DNA from: Emiliania huxleyi CCMP1516
Taxonomy: Eukaryota; Haptophyta; Isochrysidales; Noelaerhabdaceae
DNA: 51,063 nt
Reading direction: 5' to 3'
Assembly: GCF_000372725.1 (NCBI RefSeq)
Contig: NW_005200298.1
Span: 121,175-172,237, forward strand
Shown here: positions 30,212 through 39,168 of the stretch, one piece after another
Layout of the letters: each line of letters begins with the position of its first letter
Position numbering within the stretch: position 1 is the stretch's first letter
Made by a program: the position numbers and the translations under genes
Notes under the pieces: generated by a model
Database searches by the model: none
Seen by the model: only the letters and a program-made list of their open reading frames with translations
Told to the model about the DNA's origin: nothing

Positions 30212-30234
30212 CCCGCAGCACAACCGTTAGCAGA
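29818..30234 (+). CDS. Possible secreted protein with Ser-repeat tail
   Basis: ATG at 29818 begins a signal-peptide-like sequence (PAPALAAFFALLAAATPASA). The frame stops at 29970, but an intron ending CGCAG at 29997 could join it to either of two frames: one reads HELANEPRFRGVAQAIVDVW and stops in the repeat, the other reads through the CATTAG and AGC repeats as Ser/Ile and poly-Ser to a stop near 30230. I cannot choose, and no donor is ideal. Weak evidence overall. Confidence 0.3.
30096..30210 (+). repeat. CATTAG then AGC microsatellite
   Basis: Six CATTAG-type hexamers (30096-30127) run into about 27 AGC triplets (to 30210). The hexamer differs from the triplet pair only in CATT versus CAGC positions, so one may have grown from the other. 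Confidence 0.95.
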
Positions 30235-32113
30235 CCGGCCTTGCTATGGCAGAGCAGTGCAGCCTCGAGACCTCGCCGCTTGCGGCGCAGGAGATGCGAG
30301 CGGGATGAGAACCACCACGCCGTCATCATTGGTAGGCGTGATGCCGCACGCCGTCACGCGGCAGATGGATTGGCCGCCGGCGCCGACCGCACCGCATACC
30401 CGGCGGTTGCGCGCGCGTGCGCTGACCCCAAAGCCGCGCCGCAAGGCGCCGGCGCCAGCGTCCGCGCCCGTTCCGAAGCAACGGCGCACGCGGCAGGTCC
30501 CTGCACCGTCGCGCGCGTTGCGGTGCCATGAGGCGGGCATGCCGTAGAGAGGAAGCGAGGGAGAGGGGAAGCGAGGGGAGGGGTTCATGGAGCCGGCAGA
30601 TGAGACCGCCGAACTGCATAGACATGTGGCCCCGGGCGAGTGTGTCGGAGTTGCGCCGTGCACGCAGCGATGCGCCTCCACGCAGGATGTGGGGAGAGGG
30701 GGCGGGGAGATCGCGATCGACCGGGCGGGTCGCTCGCGGCTCGGTTTTGCGGGGGGGCGAGCAGACCACAATGTAATCCGAGATATGCTATTACCGTATG
30801 TTGTCGAACACATTATTGAGATTGGGGTTGTCGTGTTGGATCTCCGTGAGGTATATCTCTCCGTAATGTACGCTCAGCAGAGAGTACTCTCCGGAGTGAA
30901 CACAATCCACAGAGCACAGACCACAGTTGTGTCACAGACTGAAGTCTGAACTCACGGTGGCGAACGAGCCAGCAGAAAGTGGCAAAATCGGTACCAGCAG
31001 AATGGCGCGTTCTCGCCCCCTTTCCTGTACGCGTGGGTCTCAGAGGACGAATGCGCACCGGGCCTTCGAGGACATCAAAGTCGGCTGCGCCCTACGGCCA
31101 TCCCGCCGGCTCTCGAGTGTCGCAGCGCGACGCGCTTCACCCCTCGACTCCGCGCTGCGAGTCGATCTGGAGACGACGCTCGGCCACCGCCAACTCCACC
31201 CTGACGCGTCGCACATGCGCCGAGTGTCCCCCCCGAGGGTGTCCTTGTATAGTATGCTTGGTTGCGATTTAAAAAAAACCCGTTCCGCACCCGCAGCCAG
31301 CAGCAGTACACATGCCGTTCTGGCGCCCCTCGGCTGGCCAGAGGACGACTCACAATGCAAAATCGGAAAGACATCACGAGGGGCCGTATAAACGGTGCCG
31401 CAGCGGCCCGGGACACTAACAGTGAATTGCTGCCACTCGCCCGGCCTCCTCCCCCTCGGGGTCGCCCGGAAAGTGGGCTTGCGCACCGGCGCCCCCCCCA
31501 GCACGCCGACCCGAGGTGTACCCTCCGGCCACCTGGGAGGGGAGCTCACTCCAATTTTGGCCCATTGGCTTCACCATGATGGATACGGAGGTGGCCAGCC
31601 CTTGGTTGTGCACCTGCGGCGCGAAGAGGAGGTGATCTCGTCGGACGAAGGCCGTGCCGAGAGCGCGCGCAGCGCGGAAGAGGGTGCGCAGCGCGTCGCG
31701 GCCGCGCACTTGGGAGCCGAGGGGATGGCCGGAGGGGGCGGGACGCCTGCATGTCCTCGAAGCTCCCATCCGCATACGCAAGCCGAGCAGCGAACGGCGG
31801 CGAGAGAGTTTGGCAGGGTCAGCAAGGACCGCGCATGGCGAAGGGCCCGATCTTGCTACTTTTGCTGTTTTTCGCTGCCCCGGCCCCCGTCTTCCGTCCC
31901 CTCTCTTGTGTGCTCACCCACGCGTGCACTGGGCCTTGCACTTTGAATACGCGGGACGGCACAGTAGGAGCGTATGGATGACGAAGGTGAAAAGAACAGC
32001 CAGGCTAGGACTGTACACGCGAGAGAGTAGGAGAGTACCGCACACCCTTGCAAGCGAAATCCAACCCTTTTGGCCGGGGGAGCCCGCTTGTTTCTCCGCT
32101 GTGCCGCCTGCCG
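30235..32113. other. Long stretch with weak open frames only
   Basis: No recognisable gene. Two minus-strand frames look slightly protein-like: 30244-30560 (with GAGGQSICRVTACGITPTNDDGVVV in two pieces) and 31416-31781 (with FRAARALGTAFVRRDHLLF and VHNQGLATSVSIMVKPMG). Neither matches a family I know. Confidence 0.35.
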
Positions 32114-33250
32114 ATGGCCTCCCACCGCATCGGTGCGCGCGTCGCGGGCCTCTCGCCAGAGCAGCTGTGCGCCATCATCGAGGCGCAGGCGGGCGCGAGC
32201 GACGCCGCGCTGCGCGTGGCGGAGGAGCACGCCGCCCGGCTCGTGGAGCAGCCCGAGTGGGTCCTCTCCGAGGTCCTCCTCTCGCCGGACCTCGCCCCGC
32301 ACATCCTCGCCCAGCTGCCGACCAAGGCGCACGCCGTCAACGGGACGTGCCGCGCGTGGCGCCGCGGCTGGAAGGAGACGCTGAAGAAGCGCGAGAGGCC
32401 GCGCATGCTCGTGATCGGCGGCCGCAACAACGAGATCCTCAACTCGCTGGAGCGGTACGACGCGTCAACGAATGAGTGGGAGGGGGAGGCGGTTGCGCCG
32501 ATGCTGACGGCACACACGATAGCCTGCATGGCGGTGCTCGATAGCAAGCTCTACGCGGTTGGCGGTTTCGGGCCCGACGGCGCACCTTCCAACCTGGTGG
32601 AGCGGTACGACTTGGCTACGAATGCATGGGAGGTTGTGGCGCCGATGGCGACGCCACGCGAGAATCACGCCATGGCGGTGCTCGACGGCAAGCTGTACGC
32701 TGTGGGCGGCTTCAACAACGACGGCGCCCTCAGCTCGGTGGAGCGGTACGACCCGGCAGCGAACGCGTGGGAGGCGGTGGCGCAGATGGCGACGGCTCGG
32801 TGTAATTTCGCCGTGGCGGTGCTCGACGGCAAGCTGTACGCTGTGGGCGGCTACAGCGGTGACTTCCTCAGCTCGGTCGTGCGGTACGACCCGGCACTGG
32901 ATGCATGGGAGGCTGTGGCGCCGATGGCGGTGCGGCGGATAGCCTTCGGCGTGGCGGTGCTCGACGGCAAGTTGTATGCCGTTGGCGGGGAGAACGTCGA
33001 CGACAACTCTCTCAGCTCGGCGGAGCGGTACGATCCGGCGCTGGATGCGTGGGAGACGGTGGCGCCGATGGCAGAGGCGCGGCAATATCACGCCGTGGCG
33101 GTGCTCGATGGCAAACTGTACGCTGTGGGCGGACAGGGTGCCGGCTACAACACACTTAGCTCGGTCGAGCAGTACGACCCGGCTCTGGATGCGTGGGAGG
33201 CGGTGGTGCCGATGGCGACGGCGCGGGCCTTTCCTCTCGCTTTGGTGTAG
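32114..33250 (+). CDS. F-box-like kelch-repeat protein
   Basis: Single exon, ATG at 32114, 378 residues. The first 95 residues include a helix pair and an F-box-like segment (LLSPDLAPHILAQLPTKAHAVN, CRAWRRGW). From about residue 97 come six kelch repeats of 47-49 residues, each with (A/V)V.DGKLYAVGG, SS.ERYDPA.(D/N)AWE.VAPMA; the double Gly and the spaced Tyr and Trp mark the blades of a six-bladed propeller. Such proteins are substrate receptors for SCF-type ubiquitin ligases, or actin and signalling scaffolds. The repeats are highly alike in DNA, as in the RCC1 gene of this window. The last blade ends abruptly at VVPMATARAFPLALV, which may be closed by the N-terminal strand. Confidence in family is high, target unknown. 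Confidence 0.87.
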   Translation: MASHRIGARVAGLSPEQLCAIIEAQAGASDAALRVAEEHAARLVEQPEWVLSEVLLSPDLAPHILAQLPTKAHAVNGTCRAWRRGWKETLKKRERPRMLVIGGRNNEILNSLERYDASTNEWEGEAVAPMLTAHTIACMAVLDSKLYAVGGFGPDGAPSNLVERYDLATNAWEVVAPMATPRENHAMAVLDGKLYAVGGFNNDGALSSVERYDPAANAWEAVAQMATARCNFAVAVLDGKLYAVGGYSGDFLSSVVRYDPALDAWEAVAPMAVRRIAFGVAVLDGKLYAVGGENVDDNSLSSAERYDPALDAWETVAPMAEARQYHAVAVLDGKLYAVGGQGAGYNTLSSVEQYDPALDAWEAVVPMATARAFPLALV

Positions 33251-34109
33251 CACGTGGGAACTGCGCGGAGCGCGTATGCAGTTGTGCGTGGGCAAAACGC
33301 AAGGATGGGACTGGACACCAGCGCGGTATCTACTGGGCTGGGTTTTTGCATTGTGGGGTTGGCACTCCCATCGACCCTCATGACCTCCTGCGGTCTCTGA
33401 GATGGACACCAGTTGGTGTGGGACCACAGCCAGGATACACTCGAAGGCTGGGTAAGCAGTAGAGGTCGATACTCGACGCGTCCCACATGGTATGTGTCGC
33501 TGTCGACAGGACGTCGAGCGACACCGGTGGCAGTGCCACCCAGGAGTGGTCGGGCGGTCTCCCGTCATGAGAGAGCCACCATGTGATCCGTATGATGATT
33601 CCTGACAACCGCCTCAGTCAACTTTCGTCACAGTTCCCGCTCTGAGAGGAGCTGCGGGTCAGTTCGACAGCTGGAGCTGTGTCGCCGGCGTGCGGCGGCC
33701 TGCCTCCGGAGGTGCCTCTGAGGTGGACATTTTTTGGTCACCGTGAGAGAACGCGTTCGAATTTTCACTCCGGAACTTCAACTTCGCACGCGCACCGGCC
33801 AGGGCTACAATAGTGCCAGTGAGGCGGAGGCGCGAGTCGGAAGGCCGCGACCGTCAAGTGAGTCCCTTCGTTTTCCTACAATCGCTGTGAACCCAGCCCA
33901 TCTATGGGGGAGAGATTTGCTCCTTGACCTTGTATGGGTGGACGCGAGACAGATGATGACGACACGCTCGAGCGACACACAGACACAGGCTCACAAGACA
34001 CACAGCCAGCTGGGCTGCCACACACCCTGAGTTGGCGTACACATAACTCAGGGCCACGCCCCCCCTGTCGCCCCCCCCCAGCACAGCAAACAAAAGGCGA
34101 CATCAGTAC
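33251..34109. other. Spacer, no gene
   Basis: No credible frame. The 3' exons expected for the dehydrogenase fragment on the minus strand (substrate loop, catalytic Glu and His) are not found here. Confidence 0.5.
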
Positions 34110-34635
34110 CTTGGTGTCGTCGAGCAGCGGCACGTGGACGGTGAGGAAGTCGGCGCGCGCCATGCAGTCGGCGGCGGAGACCGGCTCGATGTTGAGCTTG
34201 CGCGAAGAAGGCGTCGGGAGGGAAGAAGGGGTCGTACCCGATGACGTCCATCCCGTACGACTGCATGCGCGAGATCACCTGTGCAAGGCAAGGAGCCGGC
34301 CCCTCACCCTCTGGTCGCCTGTGATGATGCCGTGTGACTGCGGGAGAGAAGAGGGAGAGGAGGGGGGAGGGAGAGGAGGAGAGGAGGAGGAGCAGGAAGA
34401 GGTGGAGGAGGCAGAGGCGGAGGCAGAGGAGGTGGTGGTGGAGAGGCGGAGAGGCGGACAGGAGGAGGAGGAGAAGGAGGCGACGAAGAGAGAGGAGAAG
34501 AGGACAGGAGGAGGCGGCGGCGGTTGCCTCGCGGCCGACGCGGCCGAGGCCGAGCACGCCGAGCGTCTTGCCGGAGAGCTCGACGCCCATGTACTTCTTC
34601 CGGTCCCACTTGCGCGCCTTCATCGACGCGTCGCC
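34110..34635 (-). pseudogene. D-3-phosphoglycerate dehydrogenase, internal fragment
   Basis: Two exons of the NAD-binding half of a D-2-hydroxyacid dehydrogenase of the PGDH type, first enzyme of phosphorylated serine synthesis. Exon 34635-34528: [20 protein letters not shown], then [15 protein letters not shown] (nucleotide loop GxGxxG). Exon 34278-34110: [19 protein letters not shown], then, after a one-base shift near 34200, [20 protein letters not shown] and PLLDDTK. The intron 34279-34527 is GC-AG and filled with GGA/GAG repeats. A GT follows the second exon. Neither the N-terminal exons nor the catalytic Arg/Glu/His part are found on either side, so this looks like a broken or transposed piece. 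A full gene with long introns is the alternative. Confidence 0.65.
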
Positions 34636-34926
34636 CTGCGGGGGGAGGAGACGGCGGTGCGTTGGGAGGAGGCGGCGGGAGGAGGCGGCGGGAGGCGGGG
34701 TCTGCGAGAGGTCTGCGAGAGATCGCACCGCTCCTCCCTCACGGCAGCGCATGAGAAGAGTGCGAGGGTTGGCTGGCGTGTGCGGTAGTGCGGCGGTGCA
34801 TGAGAGAGGGAGAGGTTAGGCCGGTAATGAGAAGAGTGCGAGGCTTGGCCGGTGTGTGCGGCGGGCAGCAACAGCCAGCGCGGCAGTCAACAGAGCCGAC
34901 AGGTGTGCGGCAGGTGTGCGGCAGTC
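34636..34926. other. Short spacer with direct repeats
   Basis: Contains two copies of ATGAGAAGAGTGCGAGG (34750 and 34828) and GGGAGGCGG repeats; nothing coding is recognised. Confidence 0.4.
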
Positions 34927-35256
34927 ATGCGCCGTCGACAGGAGCTTCCCGAAGAGGCTTTCGTTGCTTGCGATGAGGCGGTGGCGATGCTCGAGCGAGG
35001 CGACCGGTCTGTTCTGGTCCTCTCTTACGGGTGGCTGTCCGCCTTTCAGGCGCTCGAGCAGAACCCGGCCTGGACGGGAGTCACTGTCGAAGTGCAGGGT
35101 CTTCTGCCTCCGAACGCGGAGGAGGGGCGCGGCTCGCTGCTGCAGCGCAGTCTCGCTCGCGCGCGATCCCTCTCCCGAAGGCTGCCCGAGGCGCGTCTCC
35201 GCAGGTCGTTCGACAGAGGCATAGTCGGTGGAGATGACGCACGCCAATGCCGTTGA
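34927..35256 (+). CDS. Unknown protein with LSYGWL motif, probable 5' exon
   Basis: ATG at 34927 opens MRRRQELPEEAFVACDEAVA, MLERGDRSVLVLSYGWLSAF. The mixed composition and the SVLVLSYGWL strand suggest a real exon; similar LSYGWL strands occur in uncharacterised protist proteins as far as I recall. After about 35045 the composition becomes Arg/Leu-rich and is probably intron read-through. The rest of the gene is not found. The reverse strand is also open here, but is poorer in composition. Confidence 0.4.
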   Translation: MRRRQELPEEAFVACDEAVAMLERGDRSVLVLSYGWLSAFQALEQNPAWTGVTVEVQGLLPPNAEEGRGSLLQRSLARARSLSRRLPEARLRRSFDRGIVGGDDARQCR

Positions 35257-35511
35257 TCGGCGCCCGCCCGCCCGCACGTGCTGGTGGGTCAGAGCTTGTA
35301 GGGACTTGGCGTGAGGTGTATCAGCACGTGCGCCAACGGTGAGGACGCGACGGCGGTTGGCCATCGCAATTCGCGGCACAGGATCGGCGGATTCAGGCCT
35401 AGATCGGGATCCCTACGTGAGCTTTTTGAAGTATTTGGCTTTGGGCCAGTGGTGTCCCAGTCGTTGGTCGGACTGTGTGTCGCCTTCCCGCTGTGAGAGG
35501 GGCTTGTATTT

Positions 35512-35590
35512 GTAGAATTCTTTCTCCTTTGCGGCTCCGGTGGTTTGCCTGTGATAGTTAGTGCTAGCACGCGCCAGTCCGCACCTACCT
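35512..35590 (+). repeat. Dispersed repeat, degenerate copy
   Basis: GAATTCTTTCTCCTTTGCGGCTCCGG in two pieces, then GTGGTTTGCCTGTGATAGTTAG and CACGCGCCAGTCC: a diverged 5' half of the family. Confidence 0.6.
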
Positions 35591-35644
35591 GTGTCGAGCC
35601 GAGCGCGAGCCTGTCTGCTGTGAGAGAGAGAAGAGAGTTGTTTT

Positions 35645-35730
35645 TGTTAAATTCTCCTTTACACTGGGCACGGGAAGACTGCGGCCCCCAACGGACTGGC
35701 GCGCACTGGCAAAAAGAATTTGCAGTTTTT
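35645..35730 (-). repeat. Dispersed repeat, inverted copy with internal insert
   Basis: AAATTCTCCTTTACACTGGG, CACGGGAAGACTGCGGCCCC then GGACTGGCGCGCACTGGC: reverse-oriented, with about 15 bases extra between CACGGG and GACTGGCG. Confidence 0.6.
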
Positions 35731-35735
35731 TCTAT

Positions 35736-35862
35736 CCTTCTCACGACACTGGGCAATTCTATCTTTGGTGTACCTGTGAGCTGTGTTAGTGCCAGTGCGC
35801 GCCAGTCCCGTGCCCAGTGAGCAGTGTTGTGCGAAGGAGCTTTGTTGTAAAATTCTATCTTT
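35736..35862 (+). repeat. Dispersed repeat, good copy
   Basis: GGTGTACCTGTGAGCTGTGT, TAGTGCCAGTGCGCGCCAGT, CCCGTGCCCAGTGAGCAGTG and TTGTGCGAAGGAGCTTTGTTGTAAAATTCT in pieces. The 5' hairpin seen at 8931 is replaced here by unrelated sequence. Confidence 0.75.
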
Positions 35863-36097
35863 CTTTTCTGACGGGGATCGGGGTGGTGCGGACTTGCTAA
35901 GTCGTGTGTGCTCCTTTTTGCTTGCTAATACTGGAACATTTTTTTATGTCACACGTTAAAAGGCAAGAAAGATCAAAGAAAAACTCTCCGCGCTAGATGG
36001 GTGCTCTCGTGTCGCCGCCACGCAGCACGTCCCCCGGCGTGCTGTCATCTGCACCACCCCGTCAGGATATAAAGAAGAAAAACGCGACAAAGCCACC

Positions 36098-36200
36098 GCA
36101 AATTCTTTTATTTGCCAGTGTGCGCGCCACTGCCAGTCCCGTGCGCGTGCCTAGTGAGCAGTGTTGTGAGACGGAGTGGCAGACGCACAGGGTCGCGCCG
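36098..36200 (+). repeat. Dispersed repeat, diverged copy
   Basis: AAATTCTTTTATTTGCCAGT, then GCGCGCCACTGCCAGTCCCG and GTGAGCAGTGTTGTGAGACG; matches the middle of the family with small insertions. Confidence 0.6.
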
Positions 36201-36602
36201 CCACAAGAGCTCTAAAAAAGAATTCAGCCCACCCTCGGGGTGTGGCATGTGTGGCAAGTGTGGCAGCCAGCTGAGTGTGTCTTATGAGCTTGTGTGTCGA
36301 CCCGAATGGCATGGAATGGGGGGGGGGGGGGATTTTTGCATTTTGGAGGGCCTAAAAGTTTAAGGTGTGACTAGTCGTGTTGGGTGTTGCACACTGCGCA
36401 AAAGGGGTCGGACACAGGGGAGGGCGCAGCTCATGCTAAGAGCTAGAAGGGGAGATAGAGAGAGAGAACAACCACCCTGTCCCGTTATTCATATTGCGTA
36501 CACCAACACCACAAAAAGCTCGCATCTCTCTCTCTCTCTCTCCTGCTCCTCACTCACTCAGCGAGGGGGGTCGCAACTACCGTGGTGCTATCACGGGCAT
36601 GA

Positions 36603-37195
36603 TCAGTGGAAAGTGGAGTGTGGGTGGTACGGGCCGTAGAGCAGGCGCTTTGTAGGTGGCAGGTATGGGCGGCGGCGTTGGGTTGCCGGCCGAATCGTTA
36701 GCGGAGCTCCTCCCTCAAGCTCGATCACGCATGACGCACGTTGAGTGACAACGGTGGCGAGCTTCTGAATCAGCAGGCCAGGTTGCCGGAGCACCTCCAA
36801 CTCCTCCTCTGAGTCAGACACGACAACGCCGACTGCGCCCTCCCTCCTCCCAATTGTCGACTGCGCCTGCGTGGAGCCGGTGGTGGCGAAGTGGCCCGGC
36901 GAGGCGGCGGTGCACTCGCCCGCGGCGGTGAGGTTGGTGGCGGTCGTGTACGATCCGGCGGGGCAGGGAAGGGGCACGCTCGTCCCCTTCGGGCAGTAAT
37001 GACCCGCATCGCAGGGCAGCGCCTCATAGGTTGCCTCTGTGGGGCATTGGGAGCGTGCGGGGCAGCGGCCGGCGCAGTTGCTGCTCGACTGCTCCTTTGG
37101 GTCGGCCGAGCCGAGGAGGCCGGCGGCGCAGGCAAAGGGGAAGTCCTCATCGACGGGCAGCAGCGGCAGCTGGTAGAGGTCATCGCCGAGGAGGA
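36603..37195 (-). pseudogene. Cysteine-rich GCC2/GCC3-like receptor fragment
   Basis: On the minus strand a continuous frame (37195 to about 36850) reads LYQLPLLPVDEDFPFACAAG, then PTEATYEALPCDAGHYCPKG and PLPCPAGSYTTATNLTAAGE, CTAASPGHFATTGS. The CPAGSY...AG.C..CPAGHF spacing is that of the ephrin-receptor-like (GCC2/GCC3) repeats that abound in secreted and membrane proteins of algae. After 36850 the sequence loses the pattern and stops at 36603. Upstream, at about 37195, it abuts the Pro-rich repeat of the opposite-strand gene, so this is a fragment cut on both sides. Confidence 0.6.
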
Positions 37196-38177
37196 AGGGG
37201 TCGCCCCCCCGCCGCCAGTGGCTGTCGCCGCCTCCCCGCCACCAGTGGCTGTCGCCGCCTCCCCGCCGCCAGTGGCAGTCGCCGCCTCCCCGCCACCAGT
37301 GGCAGTCGCCGCCTCCCCGCCGCTAGTGGCGGTCGCCGCCTCCCCCCCGTCCCCTGAGCCATCGCCTCCTCCCCCACCATTGCCCGGTCCTCTTGAGCCG
37401 TCGCCGCCGCCTCCCTCGATATCGCCGTCGCCGCCGCCTCCGTCCGCCTCGCCATCGCCGCCGCCTCCGTCCGCCTCGCCCTCGCCGCCGCCTCCGTCCG
37501 CCTCGCCATCGCCGCCGCCTCCGTCCGCCTCGCCGTCGCCGCCGCCTCCGTCCGCCTCGCCGTCGCCGCCGCCTCCGTCCGCGTCGCCGTCGCCGCTGCC
37601 TCCGTCCGCCTCGCCGTCGCCGCCGCCTCCCTCTGCGTCGCCCTCGCCGCCGCCTCCCCCGCCACCACCGCCGCCGGGGCCGCCGCCGCCACCGCCACCG
37701 TGCGTGTCGACCTATCTAGCCTACGCAGGCTGCGATGACGACTACTACTCGTGGAAGCCCGCAACCTCGCGATACGAGGCCCCCTCCATCAACCGGCAGA
37801 TTTGCAACGGGCTTTGCCAACCCTTGGGTGTAGCGTGCAGCGCCGGTAGTTATGGAGCTGCGCCGACCTCCTGTGTTGCCCTTACAACCGACGGTCTATG
37901 CTCAAAGACTTCACCGCCACCGCCGCCGCCACCACCGCCGCCGGCGCCGCCGCCGCCACCGCCACCGTGCCCGTGCGTGGCCTCCTCTCGAGCGTACGCA
38001 AGCTGCGCTAACGACTACTACTCGTGGAACCCGGCGACCTCGCGATACGAGGCACGCAGGCACCCTCCATCAACCGGCAGATCTGCAACGGTGTTTGCCA
38101 AACATTGAACGAAGTGTGCGGCGGCGGCAGTAATTGGGGACCTACGACGACCTCCTGTGTTGCCCTTACAACCGACG
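37190..38177 (+). CDS. Pro-rich (SPPPP) wall-type protein, truncated
   Basis: Extracellular-matrix type protein. It starts with five 30-base repeats coding PPVAVAASPP, then about nine 27-base repeats coding PSASPSPPP, then poly-Pro, then a Cys domain (CVSTYLAYAGCDDDYYSW, CNGLCQPLGVACSAG, PTSCVALTTDGLC), another poly-Pro and a second copy of the Cys domain. The second copy carries an 8-base insertion near 38053 that shifts the frame (stop at 38108); the original frame resumes to 38177, where it is cut by a dispersed repeat. Hydroxyproline-rich proteins of this layout occur in pherophorin-like families. No signal peptide or start codon is found upstream, because 36603-37195 is an opposite-strand fragment. 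I take it as a truncated gene or pseudogene. Confidence 0.55.
37200..37680 (+). repeat. 30-bp and 27-bp coding tandem repeats
   Basis: About five units of a 30-bp repeat (37200-37340) followed by about nine units of a 27-bp repeat (37435-37660), both in frame and coding Pro-rich peptides. Confidence 0.85.
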
Positions 38178-38217
38178 GCCAGTCCCGTGCCCAGTGTCGT
38201 GCGAAGGGGAAAATTCT
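38172..38217 (+). repeat. Dispersed repeat, 3' part, inserted in Cys domain
   Basis: GGCCAGTCCCGTGCCCAGTG, TCGTGCGAAGGGGAAAATTC: 3' half of the family. The homologous first copy of the Cys domain (37892) continues with TCTATGCTCAAAGAC instead, which marks the breakpoint. Confidence 0.75.
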
Positions 38218-38441
38218 TATCTGCTGGGGCGGCGAACGTGCTGGAGAACAAGCTGACGCGGGCCCAGTACCTCGATGAGGTGACTTGGACCACCAAGAGC
38301 TGGCTGGGGCTGCAGAAGCAGCGCATCTCAGTCGTTCTTCACACGGCCATCGCAGAGCAGGTCGTGAATGAGCTTGCCTGCGGCGAGGGCGGTCGAGTGC
38401 ACGGAGCTAAGTGCCTCGCCGTCCTCGCGGGAGTCGCTTAG
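38218..38441 (+). CDS. Unknown coding-like fragment between two repeat copies
   Basis: A frame open through LSAGAANVLENKLTRAQYLD, EVTWTTKSWLGLQKQ, VVLHTAIAEQVVNELACGEG and stopping at 38441 has balanced composition unlike most of the surrounding noise. It has no ATG of its own and is bounded by dispersed-repeat pieces at 38172-38217 and 38424-38486. It may be an exon of an unrelated gene that has been caught between two insertions. Confidence 0.35.
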
Positions 38442-38486
38442 GCGGCTCCCGTGGTGTACCTGTGTTAGTGCCAGTGCGCGCCAGTC
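38424..38486 (+). repeat. Dispersed repeat, 5' part with hairpin
   Basis: CTCGCGGGAGTCGCTTAGGC, GGCTCCCGTGGTGTACCTGT, GTTAGTGCCAGTGCGCGCCAGTCC: 5' half of the family including the CGGGAG...CTCCCG hairpin. It ends where the SAMHD1-like sequence begins on the other strand. Confidence 0.8.
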
Positions 38487-39160
38487 CTCGGGCTGCTGGA
38501 CGCGCAGGTGCTTGAGAAGCGTTCCCGCGAGGTGGGCGACGCCGATCGAGTGCTCCTGCGGGGGGCGGGCGGGTGGAGGAGAGGGCACGGCTGGAGACGG
38601 GCGAGGGCGCGGCAGGAGAGGGCGGCGCGGCAGAGGCAGCCGGCGGAGAAGTGCTCTGGGCCGAGGCGGCGGCGAGGGAGAACACTCTCTAGCCGCGGGC
38701 GCCTTGCGGGAGTGCTTTGCCGACGGGTAGACAAAGTGGCAGCCGCCGAGCTGCTGGATCTGATCGAGCCGCTGGAAGTGGGGCGTGTCCATCACCGCGA
38801 CGAGCAGCGGCGGCAGCGCCACCGTGCCGTGCACGCGGTCATGGATACTCTTGTCCTTTTGGCAAGGGGCACCGCCTCGGATGGACCGCCGCCGCTGCCG
38901 CCGCCGCAGTCGAGCGCGGCGTTCGCGTTGCTGCTGCGGTTCCTTTTCACCGTGTCGTGCGGCCGCGGCGTCGGGTTGTCGATGACGCTCATCTGCGAGC
39001 TGCTCATCGGATCGTCGACGAGGTTTGCAAAGGCCTGCGTCCTGTCGTCGTCGTCATCCGACGGCGGCGGCGCGTGCTCCGCGTGCGGCGATTGACCGGG
39101 GCTGGCAGTGCGCTGGCAGACTGGCACTTCGGGGCCATCTCGCGCAAACCGCTCGATCAA
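38487..39160 (-). pseudogene. SAMHD1-like HD-domain protein, N-terminal fragment
   Basis: Minus-strand coding, related to SAMHD1-type dNTP triphosphohydrolases. About 38850-38703 reads SIHDRVHGTVALPPLLVAVM, DTPHFQRLDQIQQLGGCHFV and PSAKHSRK; after a GC-AG intron (38556-38702) the exon 38555-38487 gives EHSIGVAHLAGTLLKHLRVQ. These match the start of the HD domain; the His of EHSIGV is the first metal ligand. The frame then runs straight into the dispersed repeat, so the HD pair and all later catalytic residues are missing. A frame from 39160 (MIERFARDGPEVPVCQ..., with a run of Asp and a basic KRNRSSNAN patch) may be the N-terminus, joined through an unplaced intron. A functional dNTPase is not possible from this copy. 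Confidence 0.7.
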
Positions 39161-39168
39161 TCAATCAA

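Larger units (their letters stand above)
35257..36602. other. Spacer dominated by dispersed-repeat copies
   Basis: No gene recognised. The stretch carries four partial or complete copies of the dispersed repeat, listed separately, plus a G run (36316-36328) and TC run (36524-36542). Confidence 0.6.

Noticed and set aside
29637..30329. Minus-strand frame of 230 codons with poly-Ala and Asn-Ala repeats
   Set aside because: It is the translation of the AGC and CATTAG microsatellites with no other support.
37200..37680. Regularly spaced repeats that might suggest a CRISPR-like array
   Set aside because: Units are contiguous, in frame and code for Pro-rich peptides; there are no unique spacers, and the context is eukaryotic.
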